Origin: a virus
DNA length: 61,627 nucleotides
IMG/VR virus record: IMGVR_UViG_3300023109_000023
Span: 1-61,627 of that record
Reading direction: 5' to 3' (one strand)
The translations under genes and the position numbers were made by a program. A model generated the notes under the pieces. It was not told the origin of the DNA, searched no databases, and saw only the letters and a list, made by a program, of their open reading frames with translations. Below are positions 25,512-34,533 of this stretch, piece by piece (the stretch's first letter is position 1; every line of letters begins with the position of its first letter).

Positions 25512-26425
25512 AATTTTGACTCTAGTTTATTTATTCTTTCTTCTTGGTTTTTTATACACTCTATTAAAAGTGGAATTATCTTATGATAAGCTACTGTAAG
25601 TTCCCCCCTACTATTTGGCTCAACAGCTTCAGGAATTATAGATTCGATTTCTTGAGCTATAACTCCGACATCTTCTTCACCATTTTTATTGGTTTTATCA
25701 TTCCAAGTAAAAGTTACACCATTTATTGCATCTATTAAAGATATAGGGTTTTGTATTTTTTTAACATTATTTTTTAGAGATATGTCTGATGTATAAACCG
25801 CACCTTCTGATAAGGCCCCCCAATTAGTTATAGATAAAGTTCCATCCGCTGAAGCAGATAATCCTCCTCCGACTTTCACCGCCCCTAAAACATTGTTAGC
25901 GGCAATAGGGAGGCTGTCAAGAGCTGCACTTAATACACCATTACTATCTATATTCAACCCGTCTCCAACTCTTATAACTCCTATAGAACCAGCAGAAGCA
26001 ACCCTGAATGCATCGTAATTTAATGTAGTGGTTCCATCTGAAGTTACTAAAAAACCATTACCTACTTTAATTCCACCCAAAGTAGTTGCTGTCGCTTTAG
26101 GTAAAACATTGTAGGTTTCATCAAAAAATTGATTCAAAGTAAAAGAGGCTAGCTCAGCTTGGTTGCCATCTTCAAGGATTATTTTCGAGTCTTCTATAAC
26201 CCCTGTTGCAACAGGCACCCCACTTACCTTTAGAAATTCTGTGAAATCTCCTCCTCTTACATGTCCAGTAAAGTCTCTAGCTGTACCAGAAAACATATCA
26301 TCACAAGTAAACGAACGGGTTTCATATGGCATGTCTGGATGATTTATCGCAATAGCCAATAAATTCTCCCCAGTAAAGTCTTCTGGTGATCCGCTAGGTA
26401 AATTTCTAAGTTTGATTAATCCCAT
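25505..26425 (-). CDS. Tail fibre with C-terminal intramolecular chaperone (Peptidase S74)
   Basis: 306 residues. An N-terminal anchor (IKLRNLPSGSPEDFTGENLL) is followed by three beta repeats of the form GxIKVGxGLxxxxDGTxxx (residues about 115-200), then the endosialidase-type chaperone domain (residues about 212-306: YTSDISLKNNVKKI, DVGVIAQEIESIIPEAV, TVAYHKIIPLLIECIKNQEE). In the S74 family this domain trimerises the fibre and then cuts itself off at the conserved Ser-Asp; the Ser-Asp is present. The C-terminal coiled coil (INKLESKL) is typical. The late-type motif at 26437-26446 lies just upstream, and no ribosome site is seen. Confidence 0.88.
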   Translation of the reverse strand: MGLIKLRNLPSGSPEDFTGENLLAIAINHPDMPYETRSFTCDDMFSGTARDFTGHVRGGDFTEFLKVSGVPVATGVIEDSKIILEDGNQAELASFTLNQFFDETYNVLPKATATTLGGIKVGNGFLVTSDGTTTLNYDAFRVASAGSIGVIRVGDGLNIDSNGVLSAALDSLPIAANNVLGAVKVGGGLSASADGTLSITNWGALSEGAVYTSDISLKNNVKKIQNPISLIDAINGVTFTWNDKTNKNGEEDVGVIAQEIESIIPEAVEPNSRGELTVAYHKIIPLLIECIKNQEERINKLESKLC

Positions 26426-26436
26426 ATATCTTATGG

Positions 26437-26446
26437 GATATTACAC
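26437..26446 (-). promoter_or_regulatory. Late-type promoter motif upstream of S74 fibre gene
   Basis: GTGTAATATC on the minus strand. If TAATAT is the -10 box, the transcript would begin within about 5 nt of the ATG, giving a nearly leaderless mRNA. Confidence 0.45.
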
Positions 26447-26468
26447 CTATATTTATATCAGGCGAATA

Positions 26469-27455
26469 TTAAAAACCGTTTAAATCCATCAAGTCTTTCA
26501 TGGATAACCTGCCACCTTTAGCTTTGGCTGCCTCATGCATAGACTTTTGGCTCGACTGCGTTTCGACACCCATATCTTCGTAATCTTGTTTTGTGGCCCC
26601 AACTACAGAGGATACTCCGCTTTTATTACTTTTTAATTTACTCTCCATCTTTTCTCGGCTTGATTTGCCCTCTGCATAGTCCAATAATGCTAATGGGTTG
26701 GTTTTCACTCTTTCTGGGATATCTTTATTGGTTTCAAATATGTTTTTGAATATTTTTGTATAAATCAACAAGTGAAGCTGAAAATTAGTTAAATATACCA
26801 CAGGCTTACCGTAAAAATCATTTGAGGTTTCAGAAAAAGTATAGTAAGTTTTAAAAAAATCCTGAATAGCTAAATACTGTATTGACTCTTCAGAGAATCT
26901 TTCATTGAATTCATTGTATGCAGATATCATTGATTTTAATGTTTCATCATCTAAGAACTCAAATTCTTCTTCTGTATACAAGGGCTCTTTCTGCCCCACA
27001 TCTTTGTAAAAAGATTTAGTTATGTAATAATCATTAGCCCTATTAGTTGCGTATTTCTCTGCCGAGTTTGAAATGATAATTTCTTTCTTTGTCTGCAAGA
27101 CCTTAACATGGGCTTCCGCATCTTCTATTTGAGACTGCAATGTATCCTTCACCGACTTTAGGACCATTTCACTTTTAGTGGCTTTTAAATTCTTTATGAA
27201 ATGCTCTTTTTCCGCAATAACTTGATCGTCATTAGGATCCCATTCACCAGCTTCTATTTGTTCGTCTAATACATCTTTCTCTTCAGGCATACCTCTCTGA
27301 ATAGCATAATCTAGAAAGTTTTTATATACCAGGTCGTAATCTACAACATCAGATATTTTCTTGTGTTGTATGTATACTCTTTTGTGCTTAATGAATGCAC
27401 TTGAGCACCCATCAATTATTTCTACGAAATTTCTTCTGTATTCAGTCTGTTCCAC
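26469..27455 (-). CDS. Tail-module protein, possible tail assembly chaperone (second)
   Basis: 328 residues, mostly helical and highly charged, with a coiled-coil centre (KSVKDTLQSQIEDAEAH) and a disordered Lys/Ser-rich C-terminus ending in MKDLMDLNGF. No homologue recognised. Its place right after another helical protein and before the fibre and tube genes matches where G/T-type tail assembly chaperones lie. It starts 8 nt after the stop of the upstream gene in another frame; I saw no obvious slippery sequence, so frameshift fusion is not supported. Confidence 0.4.
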   Translation of the reverse strand: MEQTEYRRNFVEIIDGCSSAFIKHKRVYIQHKKISDVVDYDLVYKNFLDYAIQRGMPEEKDVLDEQIEAGEWDPNDDQVIAEKEHFIKNLKATKSEMVLKSVKDTLQSQIEDAEAHVKVLQTKKEIIISNSAEKYATNRANDYYITKSFYKDVGQKEPLYTEEEFEFLDDETLKSMISAYNEFNERFSEESIQYLAIQDFFKTYYTFSETSNDFYGKPVVYLTNFQLHLLIYTKIFKNIFETNKDIPERVKTNPLALLDYAEGKSSREKMESKLKSNKSGVSSVVGATKQDYEDMGVETQSSQKSMHEAAKAKGGRLSMKDLMDLNGF

Positions 27456-27463
27456 ATAGAGTC

Positions 27464-28225
27464 TTACACTGCTCCATCATCCATATCTTTCTCTAATTTC
27501 TTAAAATCTTCTTCGGTGGTGTTTTGACTGAAATACCAAAAACTAACAAAAGCCATAAGTTTTTCTTTTGCTAAATTATAAATAGCATCTCCATTCTCAT
27601 CTTTTTCATAATAAGAGTCGAGCTTATCATCGTAATCTTCACCCTGAAATAAAGGTCTATCAACACCATCGGGACCCTTACTAAAAGCTAGATTTACAAG
27701 GTACCATAAAATAGTTTTGTTCTGAGCTTTTGTGTCAGCGGTATGGTTGAATACTGCCTGGTAAGTTGTTTCAAGATCCACGATACTTCTTCTTACTGCA
27801 GAAAACTCTTCAGTAAGGCTCGCTACGGCATCTTGATCTTCTTTGCTTTTAGACTTTTTACTCATTAGCTTGGAAAGATTTGTTTGAATTTCCGCTAACT
27901 CAGAATAGCTTCTAACTAACTTTTGAGAATCTTCTTCGCTGAGTAGCCCCCCAGAGTCACTATATTTTTTAGCAAGCATAGCTTTGGTGAGGATACCCTT
28001 CTTAATGCACTTACTCATTTCTATGGAAAATTCCATGTCAGCATCTTCCACCTGCCTCCTGGAGGGCTGATAAATAGTCACATCATAAGATGTCGGCTTT
28101 TTCACTTTTTTTGTCTTAGTGATTTCCTCCATATCCCCAGTTTCTTTATTTTTAACTTTTGAAGTAGTACTTTCCTCTACTTCGCGCTCAACAGTAACCT
28201 TAAAGCTGTATATAACTTTTTTCAT
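27464..28225 (-). CDS. Tail-module protein, possible tail assembly chaperone (first)
   Basis: 253 residues. An N-terminal beta region (VIYSFKVTVEREVEES, SYDVTIYQPSRRQVEDADMEF) is followed by a helical part with the segment KKGILTKAMLAKKYSDSGG and a C-terminal helix ending KLEKDMDDGAV. The arrangement is consistent with a tail assembly chaperone, but that call rests mainly on gene order. The next gene downstream follows after 8 nt. Confidence 0.4.
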   Translation of the reverse strand: MKKVIYSFKVTVEREVEESTTSKVKNKETGDMEEITKTKKVKKPTSYDVTIYQPSRRQVEDADMEFSIEMSKCIKKGILTKAMLAKKYSDSGGLLSEEDSQKLVRSYSELAEIQTNLSKLMSKKSKSKEDQDAVASLTEEFSAVRRSIVDLETTYQAVFNHTADTKAQNKTILWYLVNLAFSKGPDGVDRPLFQGEDYDDKLDSYYEKDENGDAIYNLAKEKLMAFVSFWYFSQNTTEEDFKKLEKDMDDGAV

Positions 28226-28249
28226 TTATTATTCCTTGTACCTTGTGAT

Positions 28250-28540
28250 TTAATTATTAAATTTAAAACTTATCGTGAAGTGCTCTATATTATTATCATA
28301 ATCTCTCATAACTTCGTTTCCCATATCTAAGATTTTCTTTCTTAAATATTTGAGTTTACTCTCATCAAAATAATCAGCTTGCTGAATAATTGGCCCCAGC
28401 GCAGTTGGCATATTTGACTTAAGTTTACCGAAATGTATCTGGTGTTCTTGATGTAGATCTTCTACTAAAACAAGATAAGACTTAAACAAGTTCTTAATAT
28501 TTTTCTTGTTTTTCTCTAATAATATTTTTTCCGCTTCCAT
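28250..28540 (-). CDS. Small helical protein upstream of chaperone-like genes
   Basis: 96 residues from the ATG at 28540, which has an AGGAAAAAGGTG ribosome site. The longer frame reaching 28681 would overlap the rightward gene at 28617 and lacks a site. Sequence MEAEKILLEKNKKNIKNLF to IEHFTISFKFNN, mostly helical. Function not recognised. First gene of the leftward tail operon, divergent from 28617. Confidence 0.55.
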   Translation of the reverse strand: MEAEKILLEKNKKNIKNLFKSYLVLVEDLHQEHQIHFGKLKSNMPTALGPIIQQADYFDESKLKYLRKKILDMGNEVMRDYDNNIEHFTISFKFNN

Positions 28541-28599
28541 GTTGCACCTTTTTCCTTGATATATTATATTAAAAGAATTACCTGTTTTTTTCAACTCGT

Positions 28600-28610
28600 G
28601 TGTAATAATA
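28600..28610 (+). promoter_or_regulatory. Late-type promoter motif, leaderless start of 28617 gene
   Basis: GTGTAATAATA is followed by 6 nt and the ATG at 28617, with no ribosome site. It is identical to the tape-measure motif. If AATAATA is the -10 region, transcription starts at or next to the ATG. Confidence 0.55.
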
Positions 28611-28616
28611 TTTGTT

Positions 28617-29063
28617 ATGTCATATTTATCCTCCTCACAAAAGCAACTTTTTGAAAATGCTATGCAAAAAGTGCATGACACATTTGCTCGTTCAATTTTT
28701 GTCTACAAAGAATCTCTGAAAGTTATAGTTAGCACTGACCCCAACTTTAATTATTTATATAATAATGTCAAAGGGGTTAGTCAAACTGTTCGCAAATCTC
28801 AATTCAGTGTTATCACCGCTAGAATTCATTACATGAATAAACAAGACGAGATAAGCTTTGACGGAGAAGCTAATTCTCAATTAAACTTAACTCAAAATGT
28901 TGGAGAAGTTAGAATAAAAGTTGACACAGAAGGTTATAAATATTTTAAAGACGCAGAAAGAGTAGAGATAGATGGAAGAATGTTTTTTAAAGTTTCAGAC
29001 GTAAGGAAACATGGTTTATTTTCCCCTAAATATTATACATTTTATTTACAGCCAAGTGATTAA
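28617..29063 (+). CDS. Virion morphogenesis protein of unknown function (rightward island)
   Basis: 148 residues, SYLSSSQKQLFENAMQKVHD to KYYTFYLQPSD, with an N-terminal helix then mostly beta strands. Not recognised. It opens a three-gene rightward block inserted between leftward head and tail genes; neck or head-tail connector proteins would be expected at this place, but that is inferred from position only. Confidence 0.5.
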   Translation: MSYLSSSQKQLFENAMQKVHDTFARSIFVYKESLKVIVSTDPNFNYLYNNVKGVSQTVRKSQFSVITARIHYMNKQDEISFDGEANSQLNLTQNVGEVRIKVDTEGYKYFKDAERVEIDGRMFFKVSDVRKHGLFSPKYYTFYLQPSD

Positions 29064-29700
29064 TCCAAGAATAACACTACGCGTAAATCCTGCAGGTCTT
29101 AGGAAGGATATACTATCCAGCTTACCTAGGATGAATAACCATAAGGTGCTGGAGAGAAACCTAAGAGACTCTTCGGGGCAATTAATTTACAAAAAAATAT
29201 CAAGATATAAAAACGAAATGATTAAGGAGTTTCTTCAACACCCTGTTACAAAAGAGATTCTTGCTGGGGCTTCCTCTGGCAATCAGAGTGGTACATTAAG
29301 CGGCTATGGAAACCTTTTTACTTTTATTGGTTTCAATAAAGGAGACAACCCCATACAGCCAATTATACAATTATTAAATCAAACTAATTATCATTTTACT
29401 AAATTCGACAACAAGGGAAGCTTTACTGTTAATATAGAGATACCTAGTGCCGACCAAATATTTAGAGCAACACCCTTGCCTTGGGCCCCTGGAATGAGTT
29501 GGGCTCAAAGAATAGAAGTAGGCATGCCTGGATTTGGTCAATACATGAATAAAACTAGTAACACAAGTCGGTCTGGTTTAGGTATACAGACAAAAAACCC
29601 TATTAGACCTGGTGGATTTAAAAATACAAGATATATATCTGATTTTATAAATAGGTGGACGAAAAAATTTAAAACAATAGGAAGTGTAACTACGCTATAA
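29011..29700 (+). CDS. Virion morphogenesis protein of unknown function
   Basis: 229 residues from ATG 29011, which has TAAGGA 5 nt upstream and overlaps the preceding gene by 53 nt; GTG 29056 in the stop overlap is an alternative start. The C-terminal half is Gly/Pro/Ser-rich (PWAPGMSWAQRIEVGMPGFG) and ends in a basic tail. It overlaps the next start by 1 nt (TAATG). Possibly a neck or tail completion protein, by position only. Confidence 0.5.
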   Translation: MVYFPLNIIHFIYSQVINPRITLRVNPAGLRKDILSSLPRMNNHKVLERNLRDSSGQLIYKKISRYKNEMIKEFLQHPVTKEILAGASSGNQSGTLSGYGNLFTFIGFNKGDNPIQPIIQLLNQTNYHFTKFDNKGSFTVNIEIPSADQIFRATPLPWAPGMSWAQRIEVGMPGFGQYMNKTSNTSRSGLGIQTKNPIRPGGFKNTRYISDFINRWTKKFKTIGSVTTL

Positions 29701-30605
29701 TGAAACCTCAATTCCAACACGAAGCAACCACGAGCTTTTCCTTATGGCTGGACAATTATTTTGTCAAAAAAGGTGAAGCTTTTTCTAATAAAACTGGAGA
29801 GCTATTCTATAAAGAAGATTTTAGAATACCTAGCTACCCTGACGATCCAGCAGGCTACATAACCTATTCAAGTGAATACAAGCAATGGGTATACAATGCA
29901 GACATGACAGACGCAGCTATTCCTGATGGAGTTTATGTAGATAGTGGCGATGGATATAAGTTTGTTAATAGAGGTGAAAATGGATTAGTTATAGATTTTG
30001 ACAATGGTAGAGTTTTATTAAGTGGTGCATACTATGCAGGGGTTCATGATCAATTAAAAATAGAAGCAGATTTTGCGGTTAAAGATTATAATGTATATTT
30101 AGCTAGTGAAACAGAGGAAACACTAATATTAGAAAATAAATACAATACAAATAGTAGGACTATACCAGACTATGGTAAAGGTATAGGTATACCTCCTTAC
30201 GAGCCAGTTGCCCCAGCTGCTTTCATTTCTATGGAGAGTACGAACAATACTCCTTTTGCTTTGGGAGGAGAGGATTTAACAACACTTTACTTCAGGGTAG
30301 TTTTGTTTGCTGAAAATTTATACCAACTCGACGGAGCCATGTCCCTGTGTGCCGATGCGTATAATCTCGGTGTCTGCAATATAGGTTACGATGATTACCC
30401 CTTAACGGAATATGGAGATGTCAAGGATGGCAATTTTTCTTACTCCGATACAGTTAAGAATTCTACAAAAGTCCCCAAAATAATGTTTATTGAAAATGTA
30501 AATTCTTCAAAGATAAGCGATAGGGTTACGAATAAATCAAACCCTGGACTGCACTTGGGTTATGTAGATTTTACTGTTGCTCAGTCTAGGTTCCCTAGGC
30601 ATTAA
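29700..30605 (+). CDS. Virion-associated protein of unknown function
   Basis: 301 residues, MKPQFQHEATTSFSLWLDNY at the N-terminus, beta rich, no signal peptide. Last gene of the rightward island. Its stop codon overlaps the stop codon of the leftward fibre gene at 30602, so the two genes converge with a 4-nt overlap. Head-tail connector or tail terminator is a guess from the location. Confidence 0.5.
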   Translation: MKPQFQHEATTSFSLWLDNYFVKKGEAFSNKTGELFYKEDFRIPSYPDDPAGYITYSSEYKQWVYNADMTDAAIPDGVYVDSGDGYKFVNRGENGLVIDFDNGRVLLSGAYYAGVHDQLKIEADFAVKDYNVYLASETEETLILENKYNTNSRTIPDYGKGIGIPPYEPVAPAAFISMESTNNTPFALGGEDLTTLYFRVVLFAENLYQLDGAMSLCADAYNLGVCNIGYDDYPLTEYGDVKDGNFSYSDTVKNSTKVPKIMFIENVNSSKISDRVTNKSNPGLHLGYVDFTVAQSRFPRH

Positions 30606-32239
30606 GGAGCAGACCAAGCTGTATAGTTATCGTAATAGGCATCTAATTCGTGTAGAATTCCGTTAGATATTGCTGCTGCGTTTCTAACATCTACATTTTG
30701 TATAACCGCTGGGCTATAAAAAGTGGTACCTGGCCACCTATTCGTTTCCTGACCTCCGTCCTCTTTTCTTAAAGTTGTACTTGTAGCTATTGTGCAAAAA
30801 CCTTCAGCATATATTGAAAAATCGATGCCCAATGTTACGCCAAGAGCTCTAGTAACCAAAGCGTTCTGCTGAAATGTTGAGTTCCTTTTTAAAGCCACGA
30901 AATTACTTATATTATTAACATTAGACGAAAAACAAATTCTTGATGGTAGCTCTGTATTAGGATTGAATAAACCACCTTGGTATTCTATGGTTAAAATTTT
31001 TGAAGAGTCTTCTGCTAGAAACAAATTACCTACATAACTTAAGTCATCTAGATCCAATTCTAAACCTGACACAAAGCCACCTTTATTTGCAGGATCCCTT
31101 AGGTCGTCTGTAGGTGATCCGTCATTTATGTTTTGTATGTGCAATCTACTGCCATCTCTAACATCGAAAATTTGAGCTAAGCCATGCCTAGTTCCATCAC
31201 TAGTATTGTAATCCCTAATAGACCACTTGCATTGAGCAAAATAACCATCCGTTCCTTTGGTTTGTCTGTAAGCTGCAAAGACACCAAAAGTGTATGTTTC
31301 CAATACAAAATGTATACCTCTCCAATATGTATTGGTTGTAATCCAAAAAGGTAAAGTTGTAAATTGGTATAAATCTACTCCTGCTGGCAAAGTAGACATA
31401 ACTGCACCAGTTTTGCCTTGATAGACTCCTGCTTTTTGCTGGGGCACGCCATTCCACTCTGCAGATAACGCTGGATCAGATGCTAAAGTATACCCAACAC
31501 CTAGTCTTAATTTAATAACTTTTAGTGAAGACTCATTGTATTCAGAGCCATAAACATTTATTTTGTTTATAGGTAAACTCAACATATAACCATTACCATA
31601 AATAAATCCTTCGTCCGTATCAGTTTCAATAAAAATATTTATTGTAATAGAGGTGGATACAATCTCGTCATTTATATATTGGTATGCACCCCTTAAGTTA
31701 AGAAATCTCTGCGATACGGATCCATCAGAACCAACCGCAAAACCCGACTTATTGTTTAAGTAGTCTGCCCCTGTGTTATTTACATATAAAGTTAATACCT
31801 TAGATGATGCACTCTTTGCGAACGACAACTTTTTCTTTTTATATTTTACGAGCGGATTTAAGGTGCCTGGAGGGCTCTCACAGAGAATTTCTGTATACGA
31901 TGCATCATAACAGGTGCTAACGACCTCTAGGCCACTCCCTGGGTCCACAAGACTATCTAGGTTGGCAGATGTAATTGGTGTTGCGTCTACAATTACTTCC
32001 TGACCATTAACAATTTCAACTTCTGAAGCGGTATTGTTGCCTAGCGGGTTGTTAGGGTCAGCTTGCTCGTTGGCTTTTTCTTTATTATATTCACCAACGA
32101 GGTCGCTAACCTTTATCCTGAAGGTTTCTTCAACGGCGGAACCGTCAGGATTAGATGCAGCCATAAAGTAATCACTTGTCTTTACAGAAGGGTCTTTTTG
32201 AAACTCCCTAAGTTCTCTGATTAATTTATAACTACTCAT
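30602..32239 (-). CDS. Tail fibre/spike with shared N-terminal anchor
   Basis: 545 residues. N-terminal anchor (YKLIRELREFQKDP, DYFMAASNPDGSAVEETFRI) as in three other fibres here. Residues about 145-400 look like a beta-helix spike, starting with VLTLYVNNTGADYLNNKSG and RFLNLRGAYQYINDEIV, then many short beta rungs. It converges with the rightward gene at 29700, sharing four bases at the stops. Likely a receptor-binding or surface-polysaccharide-binding fibre. Confidence 0.65.
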   Translation of the reverse strand: MSSYKLIRELREFQKDPSVKTSDYFMAASNPDGSAVEETFRIKVSDLVGEYNKEKANEQADPNNPLGNNTASEVEIVNGQEVIVDATPITSANLDSLVDPGSGLEVVSTCYDASYTEILCESPPGTLNPLVKYKKKKLSFAKSASSKVLTLYVNNTGADYLNNKSGFAVGSDGSVSQRFLNLRGAYQYINDEIVSTSITINIFIETDTDEGFIYGNGYMLSLPINKINVYGSEYNESSLKVIKLRLGVGYTLASDPALSAEWNGVPQQKAGVYQGKTGAVMSTLPAGVDLYQFTTLPFWITTNTYWRGIHFVLETYTFGVFAAYRQTKGTDGYFAQCKWSIRDYNTSDGTRHGLAQIFDVRDGSRLHIQNINDGSPTDDLRDPANKGGFVSGLELDLDDLSYVGNLFLAEDSSKILTIEYQGGLFNPNTELPSRICFSSNVNNISNFVALKRNSTFQQNALVTRALGVTLGIDFSIYAEGFCTIATSTTLRKEDGGQETNRWPGTTFYSPAVIQNVDVRNAAAISNGILHELDAYYDNYTAWSAP

Positions 32240-32243
32240 CTAA

Positions 32244-32609
32244 TTAACCATTCATAATCTCTATGAATTTTTTTGCAGCATCACTGTTTGGAGAAAGAAT
32301 TGATTCACTCTTTCTCGGGGTGGGAGTTCTCCCGTTAGCTGCTACGAACTGTTTGAAAGCTTTCTTTATTTTATTTTTAAGAGAGAGCTTTGTCCCAGAA
32401 GGGAAGATACTGGCAGTTACAGCCATTGCTTGTAATTCAGATAAACTAGAGGATTCTAATTTCTTATCAAGTTCATCAGCACTAGATGTGCCGAAATGAT
32501 TTTTTTGCTTAAAACCCAAAAGATCGTTGATATCTGGTTGCTTAGTATCTTTTGCTTTTCCGTCTGAGAATTCTATTTGATTCTTTGTTTGTTTCCTTTT
32601 CCTTGGCAT
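32244..32609 (-). CDS. Small basic protein downstream of the late-type motif at 32637
   Basis: 121 residues, basic N-terminus (MPRKRKQTKNQIEF), middle helices (LSELQAMAVTASIFPSGTKL), no recognised domain. Excellent ribosome site (AAAGGAGG, 5-nt gap) just downstream of a terminator hairpin and a late-type motif, so it probably begins the transcript that includes the spike gene. Confidence 0.5.
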   Translation of the reverse strand: MPRKRKQTKNQIEFSDGKAKDTKQPDINDLLGFKQKNHFGTSSADELDKKLESSSLSELQAMAVTASIFPSGTKLSLKNKIKKAFKQFVAANGRTPTPRKSESILSPNSDAAKKFIEIMNG

Positions 32610-32636
32610 AATAACCTCCTTTTTCTAGATTTGAAA

Positions 32637-32646
32637 GAATATACAC
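32637..32646 (-). promoter_or_regulatory. Possible late-type promoter upstream of 32244-32609
   Basis: GTGTATATTC on the minus strand, 27 nt before the 121-residue gene's start and just beyond the capsid terminator. It is a weaker version of the late motif. Confidence 0.35.
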
Positions 32647-32670
32647 TATTATAGTAATATTCAGAAACAA

Positions 32671-32697
32671 AAAATCCACCCGAAGGTGGACTTTTTG
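32671..32697 (-). terminator. Intrinsic terminator after major capsid gene
   Basis: In the leftward mRNA, TCCACC-TTCG-GGTGGA is followed by a run of six U. The stem has a stable UUCG tetraloop, and the other strand also has flanking A/T runs, so it could work both ways. It sits directly after the capsid gene stop. Confidence 0.9.
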
Positions 32698-32720
32698 AAG
32701 AGTCGCTTTGTATCTTAGTA

Positions 32721-33824
32721 TTACAGATCAAGGACGATTCCAGTCAAGACCCTATTATCAAGGATCATACGACCTTCTTCCATAGAACCGTAGTAACCGA
32801 TCTTGGACTGACGAACACTGTATTGGTCGTCTGCAAGCAAGGACATTTCTGAACCAGACTCAGCGTCAAGAGCAATAGCACGGAATAAAGATTCACGGCT
32901 ACGATCAAGACCAAGTACCAATTCATCAGAAGATCCGAATGTGAAACCATGGTTAGTGTTAATCTTTCCACCCGCTGTTTCAAGAGCTGCAAAAGCTGAA
33001 TTCAACTTTTGACCAGCACCGAGCTCGTTGATTTCCATAATGGAAATACCATAGAACTCAGGAATTCCTGCATTACTGTAGATAGCATTACGCATATCAT
33101 CTGTAGCAGCGATGTCGGTTTTTGCACCAGAATGAACGGGCTGATAAGCGAGGGCACGAAGACCTTCTACCATTTCAGGGCTCATAATAAGATCAGTCAC
33201 ACCTTTGATTCGGCCACCCTCAGGAGAGGAACCAGTCCAAGCTGTGTTGATTCTTTTGGCTTTAGTAAGTAACTTATTGAAATCGTCAAGATTCAATGAT
33301 GTACCAGCAGCTTTAACAAGGTGGTCATCACCATTTGTTGCAGCATCATAAAGAGCTCCAAGAATCAAAGAAGAGGAAGTACTTTCCATCTTCAAGAGAA
33401 CTTCTTGAGCGATACGTGTAAATGTTTTTCCAACTACGTCCATACGAGATTTAGCAGCATAACGTTTATCAAAGTCAACAGAACTGTCGAGGCGATAAGT
33501 GTTAAACTTCATTTCGGAAACAGTAGGAGTAACAGTATTGGTTGGTAAACCACCAGGTACTGTAGTACTGTAAACTGTTACGTAGTCAGGAGCTGAAACA
33601 TCATAGTAAAGGTCAAGCGGAATACTTGGGCTATCCATTTCGTTGAACTGGAAGCTAGTGAACAAGTTACTAAGAACTGGTGCTTGATTAATGACTTTGA
33701 CAAGAACTGGTCCGATGAATTCTGCTAATGCCATTTGTGCTTCGTACGCAACATCTCTGTTGCGGGATGCCATAGCTTTAACAAGTTCAACTTGTTCTTC
33801 TGTGCGCTTAAGTGTAATTTTCAT
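32721..33824 (-). CDS. Major capsid protein (HK97 fold)
   Basis: 367 residues, the expected size for an HK97-type capsid protein without a long delta domain. Features: N-terminal helix (VELVKAMASRNRDVAYEAQM), a hydrophobic segment (FIGPVLVKVINQAPVLSNLF), the YYDVSAPDYVTVYSTTVPGG region, and a P-domain-like stretch with DLIMSPEMVEGLRALAYQPV. Followed by a strong terminator and preceded by the decoration and protease/scaffold genes, the usual order. GC content is slightly higher than in neighbours, fitting high expression. Confidence 0.88.
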   Translation of the reverse strand: MKITLKRTEEQVELVKAMASRNRDVAYEAQMALAEFIGPVLVKVINQAPVLSNLFTSFQFNEMDSPSIPLDLYYDVSAPDYVTVYSTTVPGGLPTNTVTPTVSEMKFNTYRLDSSVDFDKRYAAKSRMDVVGKTFTRIAQEVLLKMESTSSSLILGALYDAATNGDDHLVKAAGTSLNLDDFNKLLTKAKRINTAWTGSSPEGGRIKGVTDLIMSPEMVEGLRALAYQPVHSGAKTDIAATDDMRNAIYSNAGIPEFYGISIMEINELGAGQKLNSAFAALETAGGKINTNHGFTFGSSDELVLGLDRSRESLFRAIALDAESGSEMSLLADDQYSVRQSKIGYYGSMEEGRMILDNRVLTGIVLDL

Positions 33825-33851
33825 TGTAATATATTATGTCCTCTCTATGAA

Positions 33852-34517
33852 TTAAAGTTCCAACTTGATAACATAATAAGAACCATTACCAGTGGAGGGA
33901 GCTCCAGCGAAGTAATCGTCTTTACCATACGCTTCACGATCACCAACAGCAAGACACTTGCCGATACGGTTGGTACCTGTTCCGTCGAGTTGTCCGTTAG
34001 CTCCAGCGAAGACATCTCCACCTGCTGCAGGAGCAGTCGCTGTATCAACGAATGCGGAAGCAGCCAATGTGATAAGTCCTCGTGTAAGAACGGGTACAAC
34101 TTCACCTGGAAGGACAGCTTGCATTTCAAGTGCTTTCTGGCGATAGTAGAGAAGTTTTTCTCCATTTTCGTCGTGGGTTAAAGTCTGATTGAGAGTTACC
34201 CCCAAAATATTAGCTTCGTCTCCTGCAGGCTCAATTGTGAGTTGAGCGAAGGGATATGCGTTGCCTCCAATGTGGGGGTAGTCTGTTTTGCCGAGATAGC
34301 TGTTGTCAACATACTTGACTGGTTCCCATGGCTGGCCATTGGATCCTGTCAAGGAAGCGTTCTTAACTTTAACTAAAACTCCGTTATCGTTTACGCTGTT
34401 AGCTCCGTTAAGAACTTGGTCAGCGCTGATCGCGTCTGTAATAGTTTTGTCAAGTGCATAGAGGTTGACAACATCATGCTCGTTGTATTGCCTGAACGGT
34501 AATAATCTTAGTGCCAT
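33852..34517 (-). CDS. Capsid decoration/stabilisation protein
   Basis: 221 residues, MALRLLPFRQYNEHDVVNLY at the N-terminus and mostly beta strands after it. The position between the protease/scaffold and the capsid gene is typical of decoration proteins. The GAGGAAAC ribosome site in an ACACGAGGAAA leader is the same leader as the tail-tube gene at 21017-22573, indicating strong expression. Function inferred from place and composition. Confidence 0.6.
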   Translation of the reverse strand: MALRLLPFRQYNEHDVVNLYALDKTITDAISADQVLNGANSVNDNGVLVKVKNASLTGSNGQPWEPVKYVDNSYLGKTDYPHIGGNAYPFAQLTIEPAGDEANILGVTLNQTLTHDENGEKLLYYRQKALEMQAVLPGEVVPVLTRGLITLAASAFVDTATAPAAGGDVFAGANGQLDGTGTNRIGKCLAVGDREAYGKDDYFAGAPSTGNGSYYVIKLEL

Positions 34518-34533
34518 TTTTGTTTCCTCGTGT

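Noticed and set aside
27455-27464. Programmed frameshift joining the two chaperone-like genes
   Set aside because: No slippery heptamer was seen near the junction, and the downstream gene has its own start 8 nt after the stop.
28541-28681. Longer N-terminus for the leftward 28250 gene
   Set aside because: It would overlap the rightward 28617 gene and its promoter motif; ATG 28540 has a good ribosome site.
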